From contig NC_079878.1 in assembly GCF_029227915.1 (NCBI RefSeq), forward strand, positions 2,792,001 through 2,856,000: 64,000 nt of DNA. The letters run 5' to 3'. This DNA comes from Hydractinia symbiolongicarpus. Taxonomy: Eukaryota > Cnidaria > Hydrozoa > Anthoathecata > Hydractiniidae. Made by a program: the position numbers and the translations under genes. Under the pieces are notes generated by a model. It did not search any database. It was not told the origin of the DNA and saw nothing but the letters and a program-made list of their open reading frames with translations. Of this stretch, positions 1-13,843 are shown piece by piece (within the stretch, counting starts at the first letter, position 1; each line of letters opens with the position of its first letter).

Positions 1-943
1 TTACTCCCTGGGTACTTTCTTTGTATACTTTTGACTATACGGTCCGAGTCCGTGATTTACGGGTAATCGCAGGTTTTCGTTTGCCGGCGATTAAACTTCT
101 TTTTTTCAGCGTCTCATGAAAAATGAAAACATTTTTGAAAACTACAAGTCTCATGCGTTTTAGTGGTAAAAAGATAATATAAAAAATCGTTTTGGAAATG
201 AGTTTACTCACAGGGTACTTTCTTTGTATACATTCGACTATACGGGCCAAGCCCGGGATTTACGGGAAATGGCGGGTTTTCGTTTGCCGGCGATTAAGCC
301 ACTTTCATTAAGCGTCTCATCAAAAATGAAAACATTTCTGAAAACTACAGGTCTCATGCGTTTTAGTGGTGAAAAAATAATTTAAAAAATCGTTCGGGAA
401 ATGAGTTTAATCCCTGGGTACTTTCTTTGTATACTTTTGACTATACGGGCCGAGTCGGGGATTTACGGGAAGTCGCGGGTTTTGTTCGCCGGCGATTAAA
501 TTTCTTTTATTCAGCGTCTCATCAAAAATGAAAACATTTTTAAAAACTACAAGTCTCATGGGCTTTAGTGGTTAAATAATAATTTAAAAAATCGTTCGGG
601 AAATGAGTTTACTCCCTGGGTACTTTCTTTGTATGCATTCGACTATACGGGCCAAGCCCGGGATTTACGGGAAATCGCGGGATTTCGTTTGCCAGCGATT
701 AAACCACTTTCATTAAGCGTCTAATCAAAAATGAAAACATTTCTGAAAACTACAAGTCTCATGCGTTTTAGTGGTGAAAAAATAATTTAAAAAATCTTTC
801 GGGAAATGAGTTTACTCCCTGGGTACTTTCTTTGTATACTTTTGACTACATTGCCCGAGTCCGGGATTTACGGGAAATCGCGGGATTTCGTTTGCCAGCG
901 ATTAAACCACTTTCATTAAGCGTCTCATCAAAAATGAAAACAT

Positions 944-2161
944 TTTGAAAAACTACAAGTCTTATGCGTTTTAGTGGTGAAAGAAAATTTTAAAAAATCG
1001 TTCAAAAAAAGAGTTTACTCCCTGGGTACTTTCTTTGTATACTTTTGACTATACGGTCCGAGTCCGTGATTTACGGGTAATCGCAGGTTTTCGTTTGCCG
1101 GCGATTAAACTTCTTTTTTTCAGCGTCTCATGAAAAATGAAAACATTTTTGAAAACTACAAGTCTCATGCGTTTTAGTGGTAAAAAGATAATATAAAAAA
1201 TCGTTTTGGAAATGAGTTTACTCACAGGGTACTTTCTTTGTATACATTCGACTATACAGGCCAAGCCCGGGCTTTAAGGGAAATCGCGGGTTTTGTTTTG
1301 CCGGCGATTATACCACTTTCATTAAGCGTCTCATCAAAAATGAAAACATTTCCGAAAACTACAAGTCTCATGCGTTTTAGTGGTGAAAAAATAATTTAAA
1401 AAATCGTTCGGGAAATGAGTTTACTCCCTGGGTACTTTCTTTTTATACTTTTGACTATACGGGCCCAGTCCGGGATTTACGGGAAATCGCAGGTTTTCGT
1501 GTGCCGGCGATTAAACTTCTTTTATTCAGCGTCTCATCAAAAATGAAAACATTTTGAAAAACTACAAGTCTTATGCGTTTTAGTGGTGAAAGAATATTTT
1601 AAAAAATCGTTCAAAAAAAGAGTTTACTCCCTGGGTACTTTCTTTGTATACTTTTGACTATACGGTCCGAGTCCGTGATTTACGGGTAATCGCAGATTTT
1701 CGTTTGCCGGCGATTAAACTTCTTTTTTTCAGCGTCTCATGAAAAATGAAAACATTTTTGAAAACTACAAGTCTCATGCGTTTTAGTGGTAAAAAGATAA
1801 TATAAAAAATCGTTTTGGAAATGAGTTTACTCACAGGGTACTTTCTTTGTATACATTCGACTATACAGGCCAAGCCCGGGCTTTAAGGGAAATCGCGGGT
1901 TTTGTTTTGCCGGCGATTATACCACTTTCATTAAGCGTCTCATCAAAAATGAAAACATTTCCGAAAACTACAAGTCTCATGCGTTTTAGTGGTGAAAAAA
2001 TAATTTAAAAAATCGTTCGGGAAATGAGTTTACTCCCTGGGTACTTTCTTTTTATACTTTTGACTATACGGGCCCAGTCCGGGATTTACGGGAAATCGCA
2101 GGTTTTCGTGTGCCGGCGATTAAACTTCTTTTATTCAGCGTCCCATCAAAAATGAAAACAT
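944..2161 (+). repeat. Tandem duplication of a 3-monomer block (609 bp)
   Basis: Two successive copies of about 609 bp, with approximate limits 944-1,552 and 1,553-2,161. Both begin with the unusual CATTTTGAAAAACTACAAGTC and the A-run TTCAAAAAAAGAG, followed by the TCACAGGG monomer and the GATTATACC monomer. Only a few point differences were seen, for example AGAAAATTTT against AGAATATTTT, and GCAGGTTT against GCAGATTT. The same three-monomer block appears again at about 3,420, 4,230, 4,840, 6,060 and 7,725. Confidence 0.8.
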
Positions 2162-2433
2162 TTTTAAAAACTACAAGTCTCATGCGTTTTAGTGGTGAAA
2201 AAATAATATAAAAAATCGTTCGGGAAATGTGTTTACTCCCTGGGTACTTTCTTTGTATACTTTTGACTATACGGGCCGAGTCCGGGGTTTACGGGAAATG
2301 GCGGGTTTTCGTTTGCCGGCGATTAAACTTCTTTTAATAAGCGTCTCATCAAAAATGAAAACATTTTTGAAAACTACAAGTCTCATGCGTTTTAGTGGTG
2401 AAAAAATAATTTAAAAAGTCGTTTTGGAAATGA

Positions 2434-2474
2434 GTTTAATCACAGGATACTTTCTTTGTATACATGGGAAATGA
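2434..2474 (+). repeat. 41-bp truncated monomer (stub), first of 15
   Basis: A monomer starts normally (GTTTAATCACAGG, then TACTTTCTTTGTATACAT) but jumps straight to GGGAAATGA, the last bases of a monomer, losing about 162 bp. A full monomer of the GTTTACTCCCCGGG type follows at once. The same stub, with the same junction, occurs at 6,940-6,980 and 9,214-9,254 in this domain and twelve more times between 28,082 and 44,390. Identical ends mean one deletion event that was then copied. Confidence 0.9.
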
Positions 2475-5400
2475 GTTTACTCCCCGGGTACTTTCTTTGT
2501 ATACTTTTGACTATATGGGCCGAGTCCGGGGTTTACGGGAAATGGCGGGTTTTCGTTTGCCGGCAATTAAACTTCTTTTTTTCAGCGTCTCATCAAAAAT
2601 GAAAACATTTTTGAAAACTACAAGTCTCATGCGTTTTAGTGGTGAAAAGGTACTTTAAAAAATCGTTTTGGAAATGAGTTTACTCACAGGGTACTTTCCT
2701 TGTATAAATTCGACTATACGGGCCAAGCCCGGGATTTACGGGAAATGGCGGGTTTTCGTTTGCCGGCGATTAAGCCACTTTCATTAAGCGTCTCATCAAA
2801 AATGAAAACATTTCTAAAAACTACAGGTCTCATGCGTTTTAGTGGTGAAAAAATAATTTAAAAAATCGTTCGGGAAATGAGTTTAATCCCTGGGTACTTT
2901 CTTTGTATACTTTTGACTATACGGGCCGAGTCGGGGATTTACGGGAAGTCGCGGGTTTTGTTTGCCGGCGATTAAATTTCTTTTATTCAGCGTCTCATCA
3001 AAAATGAAAACATTTTTAAAAACTACAAGTCTCATGGGCTTTAGTGGTTAAATAATAATTTAAAAAATCGTTCGGGAAATGAGTTTACTCCCTGGGTACT
3101 TTCTTTGTATGCATTCGACTATACGGGCCAAGCCCGGGATTTACGGGAAATCGCGGGATTTCGTTTGCCAGCGATTAAACCACTTTCATTAAGCGTCTAA
3201 TCAAAAATGAAAACATTTCTGAAAACTACAAGTCTCATGCGTTTTAGTGGTGAAAAAATAATTTAAAAAATCTTTCGGGAAATGAGTTTACTCCCTGGGT
3301 ACTTTCTTTGTATACTTTTGACTATATTGCCCGAGTCCGGGATTTACGGGAAATCGCGGGATTTCGTTTGCCAGCGATTAAACCACTTTCATTAAGCGTC
3401 TCATCAAAAATGAAAACATTTTGAAAAACTACAAGTCTTATGCGTTTTAGTGGTGAAAGAATATTTTAAAAAATCGTTCAAAAAAAGAGTTTACTCCCTG
3501 GGTACTTTCTTTGTATACTTTTGACTATACGGTCCGAGTCCGTGATTTACGGGTAATCGCAGGTTTTCGTTTGCCGGCGATTAAACTTCTTTTTTTCAGC
3601 GTTTCATGAAAAATGAAAACATTTTTGAAAACTACAAGTCTCATGCGTTTTAGTGGTAAAAAGATAATATAAAAAATCGTTTTGGAAATGAGTTTACTCA
3701 CAGGGTACTTTCTTTGTATACATTCGACTATACAGGCCAAGCCCGGGCTTTAAGGGAAATCGTGGGTTTTGTTTTGCCGGCGATTATACCACTTTCATTA
3801 AGCGTCTCATCAAAAATGAAAACATTTCCGAAAACTACAAGTCTCATGCGTTTTAGTGGTGAAAAAATAATTTAAAAAATCGTTCGGGAAATGAGTTTAC
3901 TCCCTGGGTACTTTCTTTTTATACTTTTGACTATACGGGCCCAGTCCGGGATTTACGGGAAATCGCAGGTTTTCGTGTGCCGGCGATTAAACTTCTTTTA
4001 TTCAGCGTCTCATCAAAAATGAAAACATTTTGAAAAACTACAAGTCTCATGCGTTTTAGTGGTGAAAAAATAATTTAAAAAATCTTTCGGGAAATGAGTT
4101 TACTCCCTGGGTACTTTCTTTGTATACTTTTGACTATATTGCCCGAGTCCGGGATTTACGGGAAATCGCGGGATTTCGTTTGCCAGCGATTAAACCACTT
4201 TCATTAAGCGTCTCATCAAAAATGAAAACATTTTGAAAAACTACAAGTCTTATGCGTTTTAGTGGTGAAAGAATATTTTAAAAAATCGTTCAAAAAAAGA
4301 GTTTACTCCCTGGGTACTTTCTTTGTATACTTTTGACTATACGGTCCGAGTCCGTGATTTACGGGTAATCGCAGGTTTTCGTTTGCCGGCGATTAAACTT
4401 CTTTTTTTCAGCGTCTCATGAAAAATGAAAACATTTTTGAAAACTACAAGTCTCATGCGTTTTAGTGGTAAAAAGATAATATAAAAAATCGTTTTGGAAA
4501 TGAGTTTACTCACAGGGTACTTTCTTTGTATACATTCGACTATACAGGCCAAGCCCGGGCTTTAAGGGAAATCGTGGGTTTTGTTTTGCCGGCGATTATA
4601 CCACTTTCATTAAGCGTCTCATCAAAAATGAAAACATTTCCGAAAACTACAAGTCTCATGCGTTTTAGTGGTGAAAAAATAATTTAAAAAATCGTTCGGG
4701 AAATGAGTTTACTCCCTGGGTACTTTCTTTTTATACTTTTGACTATACGGGCCCAGTCCGGGATTTACGGGAAATCGCAGGTTTTCGTGTGCCGGCGATT
4801 AAACTTCTTTTATTCAGCGTCTCATCAAAAATGAAAACATTTTGAAAAACTACAAGTCTTATGCGTTTTAGTGGTGAAAGAATATTTTAAAAAATCGTTC
4901 AAAAAAATAGTTTACTCCCTGGGTACTTTCTTTGTATACTTTTGACTATACGGTCCGAGTCCGTGATTTACGGGTAATCGCAGGTTTTCGTTTGCCGGCG
5001 ATTAAACTTCTTTTTTTCAGCGTCTCATGAAAAATGAAAACATTTTTGAAAACTACAAGTCTCATGCGTTTTAGTGGTAAAAAGATAATATAAAAAATCG
5101 TTTTGGAAATGAGTTTACTCACAGGGTACTTTCTTTGTATACATTCGACTATACAGGCCAAGCCCGGGCTTTAAGGGAAATCGCGGGTTTTGTTTTGCCG
5201 GCGATTATACCACTTTCATTAAGCGTCTCATCAAAAATGAAAACATTTCCGAAAACTACAAGTCTCATGCGTTTTAGTGGTGAAAAAATTATTTAAAAAA
5301 TCGTTCGGGAAATGAGTTTACTCCCTGGGTACTTTCTTTGTATACTTTTGACTATACAGGCCAAGCCCGGGATTTACGGGAAATCGCGGGTTTTCGTTTG

Positions 5401-8400
5401 CCGGCGATTAAACTTCTTTTATTAAGCGTCTCATCAAAAATGAAAACATTTTTAAAAACTACAAGTCTCATGGGCTTTAGTGGTGAAATAATATTTTAAA
5501 AAATCGTTCGGGAAATGAGTTTACACCCTGGGTACTTTCTTTGTATACTTTTGATTATACGGGTCGAGTCCGGGATTTACGGGAAATCGCAGATTTTCGT
5601 TTCCCGGCGATTAAAGTTCTTTTATTCAGCGTCTCATCAAAAATGAAAACATTTTTGAAAACTACAAGTGTCATGCGTTTTAGTGGTGAAAAAATAATTT
5701 AAAAAATCGTTCGGGAAATGAGTTTACTCTCTGGGTACTTTCTTTGTATACTTTTGACTTTGGGGGCCGAGTCCGGGGTTTACGGGAAATGGCGGGTTTT
5801 CGTTTGCCGGCGATTAAACTTCTTTTATTCAGCGTCTCATTAAAAATGAAAACAATTTTAAAAACTACAAGTCTCATGCGTTTTAGTGGTGAAAAAATAA
5901 TTTAAAAAATCGTTCGGGAAATGAGTTTACTCCCTGGGTACTTTCTTTGTACACTTTTGACTATACGGGCCAAGCCCGGGATTTACAGGAAATCGCGGGT
6001 TTTCGTTTGCCAGCGATTAAACTTCTTTTATTCAGCGTCTCATCAAAAATGAAAACATTTTGAAAAACTACAAGTCTTATGCGTTTTAGTGGTGAAAGAA
6101 TATTTTAAAAAATCGTTCAAAAAAAGAGTTTACTCCCTGGGTACTTTCTTTGTATACTTTTGACTATACGGTCCGAGTCCGTGATTTACGGGTAATCGCA
6201 GGTTTTCGTTTGCCGGCGATTAAACTTCTTTTTTTCAGCGTCTCATGAAAAATGAAAACATTTTTGAAAACTACAAGTCTCATGCGTTTTAGTGGTAAAA
6301 AGATAATATAAAAAATCGTTTTGGAAATGAGTTTACTCACAGGGTACTTTCTTTGTATACATTCGACTATACAGGCCAAGCCCGGGCTTTAAGGGAAATC
6401 GCGGGTTTTGTTTTGCCGGCGATTATACCACTTTCATTAAGCGTCTCATCAAAAATGAAAACATTTCCGAAAACTACAAGTCTCATGCGTTTTAGTGGTG
6501 AAAAAATAATTTAAAAAATCGTTCGGGAAATGAGTTTACTCCCTGGGTACTTTCTTTTTATACTTTTGACTATACGGGCCCAGTCCGGGATTTACGGGAA
6601 ATCGCAGGTTTTCGTGTGCCGGCGATTAAACTTCTTTTATTCAGCGTCCCATCAAAAATGAAAACATTTTTAAAAACTACAAGTCTCATGCGTTTTAGTG
6701 GTGAAAAAATAATATAAAAAATCGTTCGGGAAATGCGTTTACTCCCTGGGTACTTTCTTTGTATACTTTTGACTATACGGGCCGAGTCCGGGGTTTACGG
6801 GAAATGGCGGGTTTTCGTTTGCCGGCGAATAAACTTCTTTTAATAAGCGTCTCATCAAAAATGAAAACATTTTTGAAAACTACAAGTCTCATGCGTTTTA
6901 GTGGTGAAAACATAATTTAAAAAGTCGTTTTGGAAATGAGTTTAATCACAGGATACTTTCTTTGTATACATGGGAAATGAGTTTACTCCCCGGGTACTTT
7001 CTTTGTATACTTTTGACTATATGGGCCGAGTCCGGGGTTTACGGGAAATGGCGGGTTTTCGTTTGCCGGCAATTAAACTTCTTTTTTTCAGCGTCTCATC
7101 AAAAATGAAAACATTTTTGAAAACTACAAGTCTCATGCGTTTTAGTGGTGAAAAGGTACTTTAAAAAATCGTTTTGGAAATGAGTTTACTCACAGGGTAA
7201 TTTCCTTGTATAAATTCGACTATACGGGCCAAGCCCGGGATTTACGGGAAATGGCGGGTTTTCGTTTGCCGGCGATTAAGCCACTTTCATTAAGCGTCTC
7301 ATCAAAAATGAAAACATTTCTGAAAACTACAGGTCTCATGCGTTTTAGTGGTGAAAAAATAATTTAAAAAATCGTTCGGGAAATGAGTTTAATCCCTGGG
7401 TACTTTCTTTGTATGCATTCGACTATACGGGCCAAGCCCGGGATTTACGGGAAATCGCGGGATTTCGTTTGCCAGCGATTAAACCACTTTCATTAAGCGT
7501 CTAATCAAAAATGAAAACATTTCTGAAAACTACAAGTCTCATGCGTTTTAGTGGTGAAAAAATAATTTAAAAAATCTTTCGGGAAATGAGTTTACTCCCT
7601 GGGTACTTTCTTTGTATACTTTTGACTATATTGCCCGAGTCCGGGATTTACGGGAAATCGCGGGATTTCGTTTGCCAGCGATTAAACCACTTTCATTAAG
7701 CGTCTCATCAAAAATGAAAACATTTTGAAAAACTACAAGTCTTATGCGTTTTAGTGGTGAAAGAATATTTTAAAAAATCGTTCAAAAAAAGAGTTTACTC
7801 CCTGGGTACTTTCTTTGTATACTTTTGACTATACGGTCCGAGTCCGGGATTTACGGGTAATCGCAGGTTTTCGTTTGCCGGCGATTAAACTTCTTTTTTT
7901 CAGCGTCTCATGAAAAATGAAAACATTTTTGAAAACTACAAGTCTCATGCGTTTTAGTGGTAAAAAGATAATATAAAAAATCGTTTTGGAAATGAGTTTA
8001 CTCACAGGGTACTTTCTTTGTATACATTCGACTATACAGGCCAAGCCCGGGCTTTAAGGGAAATCGCGGGTTTTGTTTTGCCGGCGATTATACCACTTTC
8101 ATTAAGCGTCTCATCAAAAATGAAAACATTTCCGAAAACTACAAGTCTCATGCGTTTTAGTGGTGAAAAAATAATTTAAAAAATCGTTCGGGAAATGAGT
8201 TTACTCCCTGGGTACTTTCTTTTTATACTTTTGACTATACGGGCCCAGTCCGGGATTTACGGGAAATCGCAGGTTTTCGTGTGCCGGCGATTAAACTTCT
8301 TTTATTCAGCGTCCCATCAAAAATGAAAACATTTTTAAAAACTACAAGTCTCATGCGTTTTAGTGGTGAAAAAATAATATAAAAAATCGTTTTGGAAATG

Positions 8401-11400
8401 AGTTTACTCACAGGGTACTTTCTTTGTATACATTCGACTATACAGGCCAAGCCCGGGCTTTAAGGGAAATCGCGGGTTTTGTTTTGCCGGCGATTATACC
8501 ACTTTCATTAAGCGTCTCATCAAAAATGAAAACATTTCCGAAAACTACAAGTCTCATGCGTTTTAGTGGTGAAAAAATAATTTAAAAAATCGTTCGGGAA
8601 ATGAGTTTACTCCCTGGGTACTTTCTTTTTATACTTTTGACTATACGGGCCCAGTCCGGGATTTACGGGAAATCGCAGGTTTTCGTGTGCCGGCGATTAA
8701 ACTTCTTTTATTCAGCGTCCCATCAAAAATGAAAACATTTTTAAAAACTACAAGTCTCATGCGTTTTAGTGGTGAAAAAATAATATAAAAAATCGTTCGG
8801 GAAATGCGTTTACTCCCTGGGTACTTTCTTTGTATACTTTTGACTATACGGGCCGAGTCCGGGGTTTACGGGAAATGGCGGGTTTTCGTGTGCCGGCGAT
8901 TAAACTTCTTTTATTCAGCGTCCCATCAAAAATGAAAACATTTTTAAAAACTACAAGTCTCATGCGTTTTAGTGGTGAAAAAATAATATAAAAAATCGTT
9001 CGGGAAATGCGTTTACTCCCTGGGTACTTTCTTTGTATACTTTTGACTATACGGGCCGAGTCCGGGGTTTACGGGAAATGGCGGGTTTTCGTTTGCCGGC
9101 GATTAAACTTCTTTTAATAAGCGTCTCATCAAAAATGAAAACATTTTTGAAAACTACAAGTCTCATGCGTTTTAGTGGTGAAAAAATAATTTAAAAAGTC
9201 GTTTTGGAAATGAGTTTAATCACAGGATACTTTCTTTGTATACATGGGAAATGAGTTTACTCCCCGGGTACTTTCTTTGTATACTTTTGACTATATGGGC
9301 CGAGTCCGGGGTTTACGGGAAATGGCGGGTTTTCGTTTGCCGGCAATTAAACTTCTTTTTTTCAGCGTCTCATCAAAAATGAAAACATTTTTGAAAACTA
9401 CAAGTCTCATGCGTTTTAGTGGTGAAAAGGTACTTTAAAAAATCGTTTTGGAAATGAGTTTACTCACAGGGTACTTTCCTTGTATAAATTCGACTATACG
9501 GGCCAAGCCCGGGATTTACGGGAAATGGCGGGTTTTCGTTTGCCGGCGATTAAGCCACTTTCATTAAGCGTCTCATCAAAAATGAAAACATTTCTGAAAA
9601 CTACAGGTCTCATGCGTTTTAGTGGTGAAAAAATAATTTAAAAAATCGTTCGGGAAATGAGTTTAATCCCTGGGTACTTTCTTTGTATACTTTTGACTAT
9701 ACGGGCCGAGTCGGGGATTTACGGGAAGTCGCGGGTTTTGTTTGCCGGCGATTAAATTTCTTTTATTCAGCGTCTCATCAAAAATGAAAACATTTTTAAA
9801 AACTACAAGTCTCATGGGCTTTAGTGGTTAAATAATAATTTAAAAAATCGTTCGGGAAATGAGTTTACTCCCTGGGTACTTTCTTTGTATGCATTCGACT
9901 ATACGGGCCAAGCCCGGGATTTACGGGAAATCGCGGGATTTCGTTTGCCAGCGATTAAACCACTTTCATTAAGCGTCTAATCAAAAATGAAAACATTTCT
10001 GAAAACTACAAGTCTCATGCGTTTTAGTGGTGAAAAAATAATTTAAAAAATCTTTCGGGAAATGAGTTTACTCCCTGGGTACTTTCTTTGTATACTTTTG
10101 ACTATATTGCCCGAGTCCGGGATTTACGGGAAATCGCGGGATTTCGTTTGCCAGCGATTAAACCACTTTCATTAAGCGTCTCATCAAAAATGAAAACATT
10201 TCTGAAAACTACAAGTCTCATGCGTTTTAGTGGTGAAAAAATAATTTAAAAAATCGTTCGGGAAATGAGTTTACTCCCTGGGTACTTTCTTTGTATACTT
10301 TTGACTATATTGCCCGAGTCCGGGATTTACGGGAAGTCGCGGGTTTTTGTTTGCCGGCGATTAAACTTCTTTTATTCAGCGTCTCATCCAAAATGAAAAC
10401 ATTTTTGTAAACTACAAGTCCCATGCGTTTTAGTGGTGAAAAAATAATTTTAAAAATCGTTCGGGAAATGAGTTTACTCCCTGGGTACTTTCTTTGTATA
10501 CTTTTGACTATACGGGCCGAGTCCGGGGTTTACGGGAAATGGCGGGTTTTCGTTTGCCGGCGATTAAGCTTCTTTTATTCAGCGTCTCATCAAAAATGAA
10601 AACATTTTTGAAAACTACAAGTCTCATGAGTTTTAGTGGTGAAAAAATTATTTAAAAAATCGTTCGGGAAATGAGTTTACTCCCTGGGTACCTTCTTTGT
10701 ATACTTTTGACTATACGGCCGAGTCCGGAATTTACGGGAAATCGCGGGTTTTCGTTTGCCGGCGATTAAACTTCTCTTATTCAGCGTCTCATCAAAAATG
10801 AAAACATTTCTGAAAACTACAAGTCTCATGCGTTTTAGTGGTGAAAAAATAATTTAAAAAATCGTTCGGGAAATGAGTTTACTCCCTGGGTACATTCTTT
10901 GTATACTTTTGACTATACGGGCCGAGTCCGGGATTTACGGGAAATCGCGGGGTTTCGTTTGCCGGCAATTAAACTTCTTTTATTCAGCGTCTCATCAAAA
11001 ATGAAAACATTTTTAAAAACTACAAGTCTCATGAGTTTTAGTGGTGAAAAAATTATTTAAAAAATCGTTCGGGAAATGAGTTTACTCCCTGGGTACCTTC
11101 TTTGTATACTTTTGACTATACGGCCGAGTCCGGGATTTACGGGAAATCGCGGGTTTTCGTTTGCCGGCGATTAAACCACTTTCATTAAGCGTCTCATCAA
11201 AAATGAAAACATTTCTGCAAACTACAAGTCTCATGCGTTTTAGTGGTGAAAAAATAATTTAAAAAATCGTTCGGGAAATGAGTTTACTCCCTGGGTACCT
11301 TCTTTGTATACTTTTGACTATACGGGCCGAGTCCGGAATTTACGGGAAATCGCGGGTTTTCGTTTGCCGGCGATTAAACTTCTCTTATTCAGCGTCTCAT

Positions 11401-12409
11401 CAAAAATGAAAACATTTCTGAAAACTACAAGTCTCATGCGTTTTAGTGGTGAAAAAATAATTTAAAAAATCGTTCGGGAAATGAGTTTACTCCCTGGGTA
11501 CCTTCTTTGTATACTTTTGACTATACGGGCCGAGTCCGGGATTTACGGGAAATCGCGGGTTTTCGTTTGCCGGGAATTAAACTTCTTTTATTCAGCGTCT
11601 CATCAAAAATGAAAACATTTTTAAAAACTACAAGTATCATGGGCTTTAGTGGTTAAATAATAATTTAAAAAATCGTTCGGGAAATGATTTTACTCCCTGG
11701 GTACTTTCTTTGTATGCATTTGACTATACGGGCCAAGCCCGGGATTTACGGGAAATCGCGGGTTTTCGTTTGCCGGCGATTAAACCACTTTCATTAAGCA
11801 TCTCATCAAAAATGAAAACATTTCTGAAAACTACAAGTCTCATGCGTTTTAGTGGTGAAAAAATAATTTAAAAAATCGTTCGGGAAATGAGTTTACTCCC
11901 TGGGTACTTTCTTTGTATACTTTTAACTATACGGCCCGAGTCCGGGATTTACGGGAAGTCGCGGGTTTTCGTTTGCCGGCGATTAAACTTCTTTTATTCA
12001 GCGTCTCATCAAAAATGAAAACATTTTTGTAAACTACAAGTCCCATGCGTTTTAGTGGTGAAAAAATAATTTTAAAAATCGTTCGGGAAATGAGTTTACT
12101 CCCTGGGTACTTTCTTTGTATACTTTTGACTATACGGGCCGAGTCCGGGGTTTACGGGAAATGGCGGGTTTTCGTTTGCCGGCGATTAAACTTCTTTTAT
12201 TCAGCGTCTCATCAAAAATGAAAACATTTTTGAAAACTACAAGTCTCATGCGTTTTAGTGGTGAAAAAATAATTTAAATAATCGTTCGGGAAATGAGTTT
12301 ACTCCCTGGGTACCTTCTTTGTATACTTTTGACTATACGGCCGAGTCCGGGATTTACGGGAAATCGCGGGTTTTCGTTTGCCGGCGATTAAACCACTTTC
12401 ATTAAGCGT

Positions 12410-13843
12410 ATTATTATTATTATTATTATTATTCATTTATTTATAGTTGACTAAGTATAAATACATATATAGCTAATAAAAGCTTGTTAATGTCAACTTG
12501 AAAAGAAAGATTTTAAAATATACAGTATAAATATAAGGCATAAAATATTTTTAGATATATACAATTTTTTAAACATTTGTGGTTGTATAAATTAAGTGAG
12601 TGTATAAGCAAATATGAAATTAGCGAGAGTACATCCGCGAGTCATATAAAACCAATTTGTGGGATGTATTTTTTACATAGTCTGCAGGAGCAGTTTGGTA
12701 CCCACTTTTTAATTTGGGATTTAAAGGATTGCAAGGATGACATTTCTTTGATTCTTACTGGAATTTGTTGCCATATTTTGTAACCGATAAAGGATAAAGT
12801 TTCTGTACCATAGTAAACTGATTTAGCATTACGGCCAGTAAATTCTCGATTATTTCTTAGATTGTATTTTGGATTATAAACAGGAAAAATATCTTGCATT
12901 ATTTCTGGAGCCATGTCGTTTTTTGTTTTGTACATCTCAGTTGCAAGAGATTGTAGGTTTCGTTGGTGTACCGTAACAGAGCTGTCCTTATGAAGGACGT
13001 CTGTGAAGGAAGAAGAACTGTCGCTATAGACTATCCGCAGTGGTTTTTCATGTAATTGATTAATACGATTGTTTAGAGCTCTGTTGTGAAACATCCAAAC
13101 TAGAGGGCAGTAATTGAATTGCGAAATTACGAAGGAATTCATTAATAGTTTCTTCTTATTAAAGTTCAAAAAAGATGTCATCCTTGTAAGCGCATTTAGT
13201 TTCTGACTCGCTTTTGCACAGAGTTTAGACACATGCAGATCAAATTTAAGTTTGTTATCGATAATGACTCCAAGTAGGCGTCCATGAGTGCTGCCTTTTA
13301 TTACTGAGTTGCCTATCTGTGTACTTAATATTTCATTATCGCTTAAAAGCAAATGACACTTGTCATCATTTGCTTTCATTGCATTATTGTCAAACCATGT
13401 AAACACTTTTTCAGAAATGTTTTGAAGTTTAGTAACGACTTCCTTTGAGTCGTTACCGATAACATATGGTGTTGTGTCGTCTGCATAGCTCGCAAATTCA
13501 ATGTCATTAAAATCAAATTCAACTGAGAAAAGATCGCAGATAAATATGTTAAAAAGTAACGGGCCTAGAATAGATCCTTGCGGCACGCCAAACAATATTG
13601 CAAGCCATGAGCTATACGAATTTTTTATCTTTACTCATTGAAATCTTCCACTCACATAGCTCATAATTAGGCGTAGGGAATACATGTCAAATCCATATGC
13701 ATGAAGTTTTGCGATCAGTAAATCATGTAGGAGACAGTCAAATGCTTTAGATAAATCAGTCAGAAGGGCTCCACATGCTTTACCTTCATCAACAGCCTTT
13801 TTCCATTTTTCAAGCATAACAGTGAGACAGTGCTGAGTACTGT
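12410..13843 (-). mobile_element. 5'-truncated LINE (non-LTR retrotransposon), copy 1
   Basis: The element lies on the minus strand within a type B monomer. Its 5' end is lost inside the reverse-transcriptase domain, at about 13,843. Its 3' end is at 12,410, after about 208 bp of AT-rich 3' untranslated sequence, and carries eight ATT units on the plus strand (an (AAT)n tail on the element strand, 12,410-12,433). It is flanked by AGCGT at 12,405-12,409 and 13,844-13,848, a 5-bp target-site duplication. Truncated 5' end, microsatellite 3' tail and short target duplication are hallmarks of target-primed reverse transcription. The protein resembles the CR1/Jockey-like group from memory of family motifs; the exact clade needs a phylogeny. 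Confidence 0.93.

Larger units (their letters stand above)
1..11687 (+). repeat. Satellite domain 1 (left)
   Basis: About 57 monomers plus three 41-bp stubs. Domain-specific variants include TCGTTCAAAAAAAGAG, or a one-base change of it, at the end of a monomer near 1,000, 1,609, 3,476, 4,288, 4,897, 6,115 and 7,780, and GATTATACCACTTTC in place of GATTAAACCACTTTC in the second monomer after it. Blocks recur at 609 bp (1,049 and 1,658; 4,337 and 4,946), 812 bp (3,525 and 4,337) and 2,476 bp (1,049 and 3,525; the last is 12 monomers plus one stub). From about 10,200 onward the monomers shift towards the variant with GGTACC in place of GGTACT, which also marks the next domain. No gene is seen in this stretch. 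Confidence 0.9.

Noticed and set aside
35-9438. Repeated short open frames of 60-73 codons on both strands (also 20,001-23,060, 30,392-44,574, 59,807-61,219)
   Set aside because: They recur at monomer spacing with the same translation. The monomer length of 203 is not a multiple of 3, so each is one monomer read until the frame shifts onto a stop. There is no start context, codon bias or known domain.
12577-12783. 68-codon plus-strand open frame (also 16,853-17,059 and 24,575-24,781)
   Set aside because: It lies antisense to the LINE 3' untranslated region and RT C-terminus, and is identical in the three copies because they derive from one insertion. No gene-like features.
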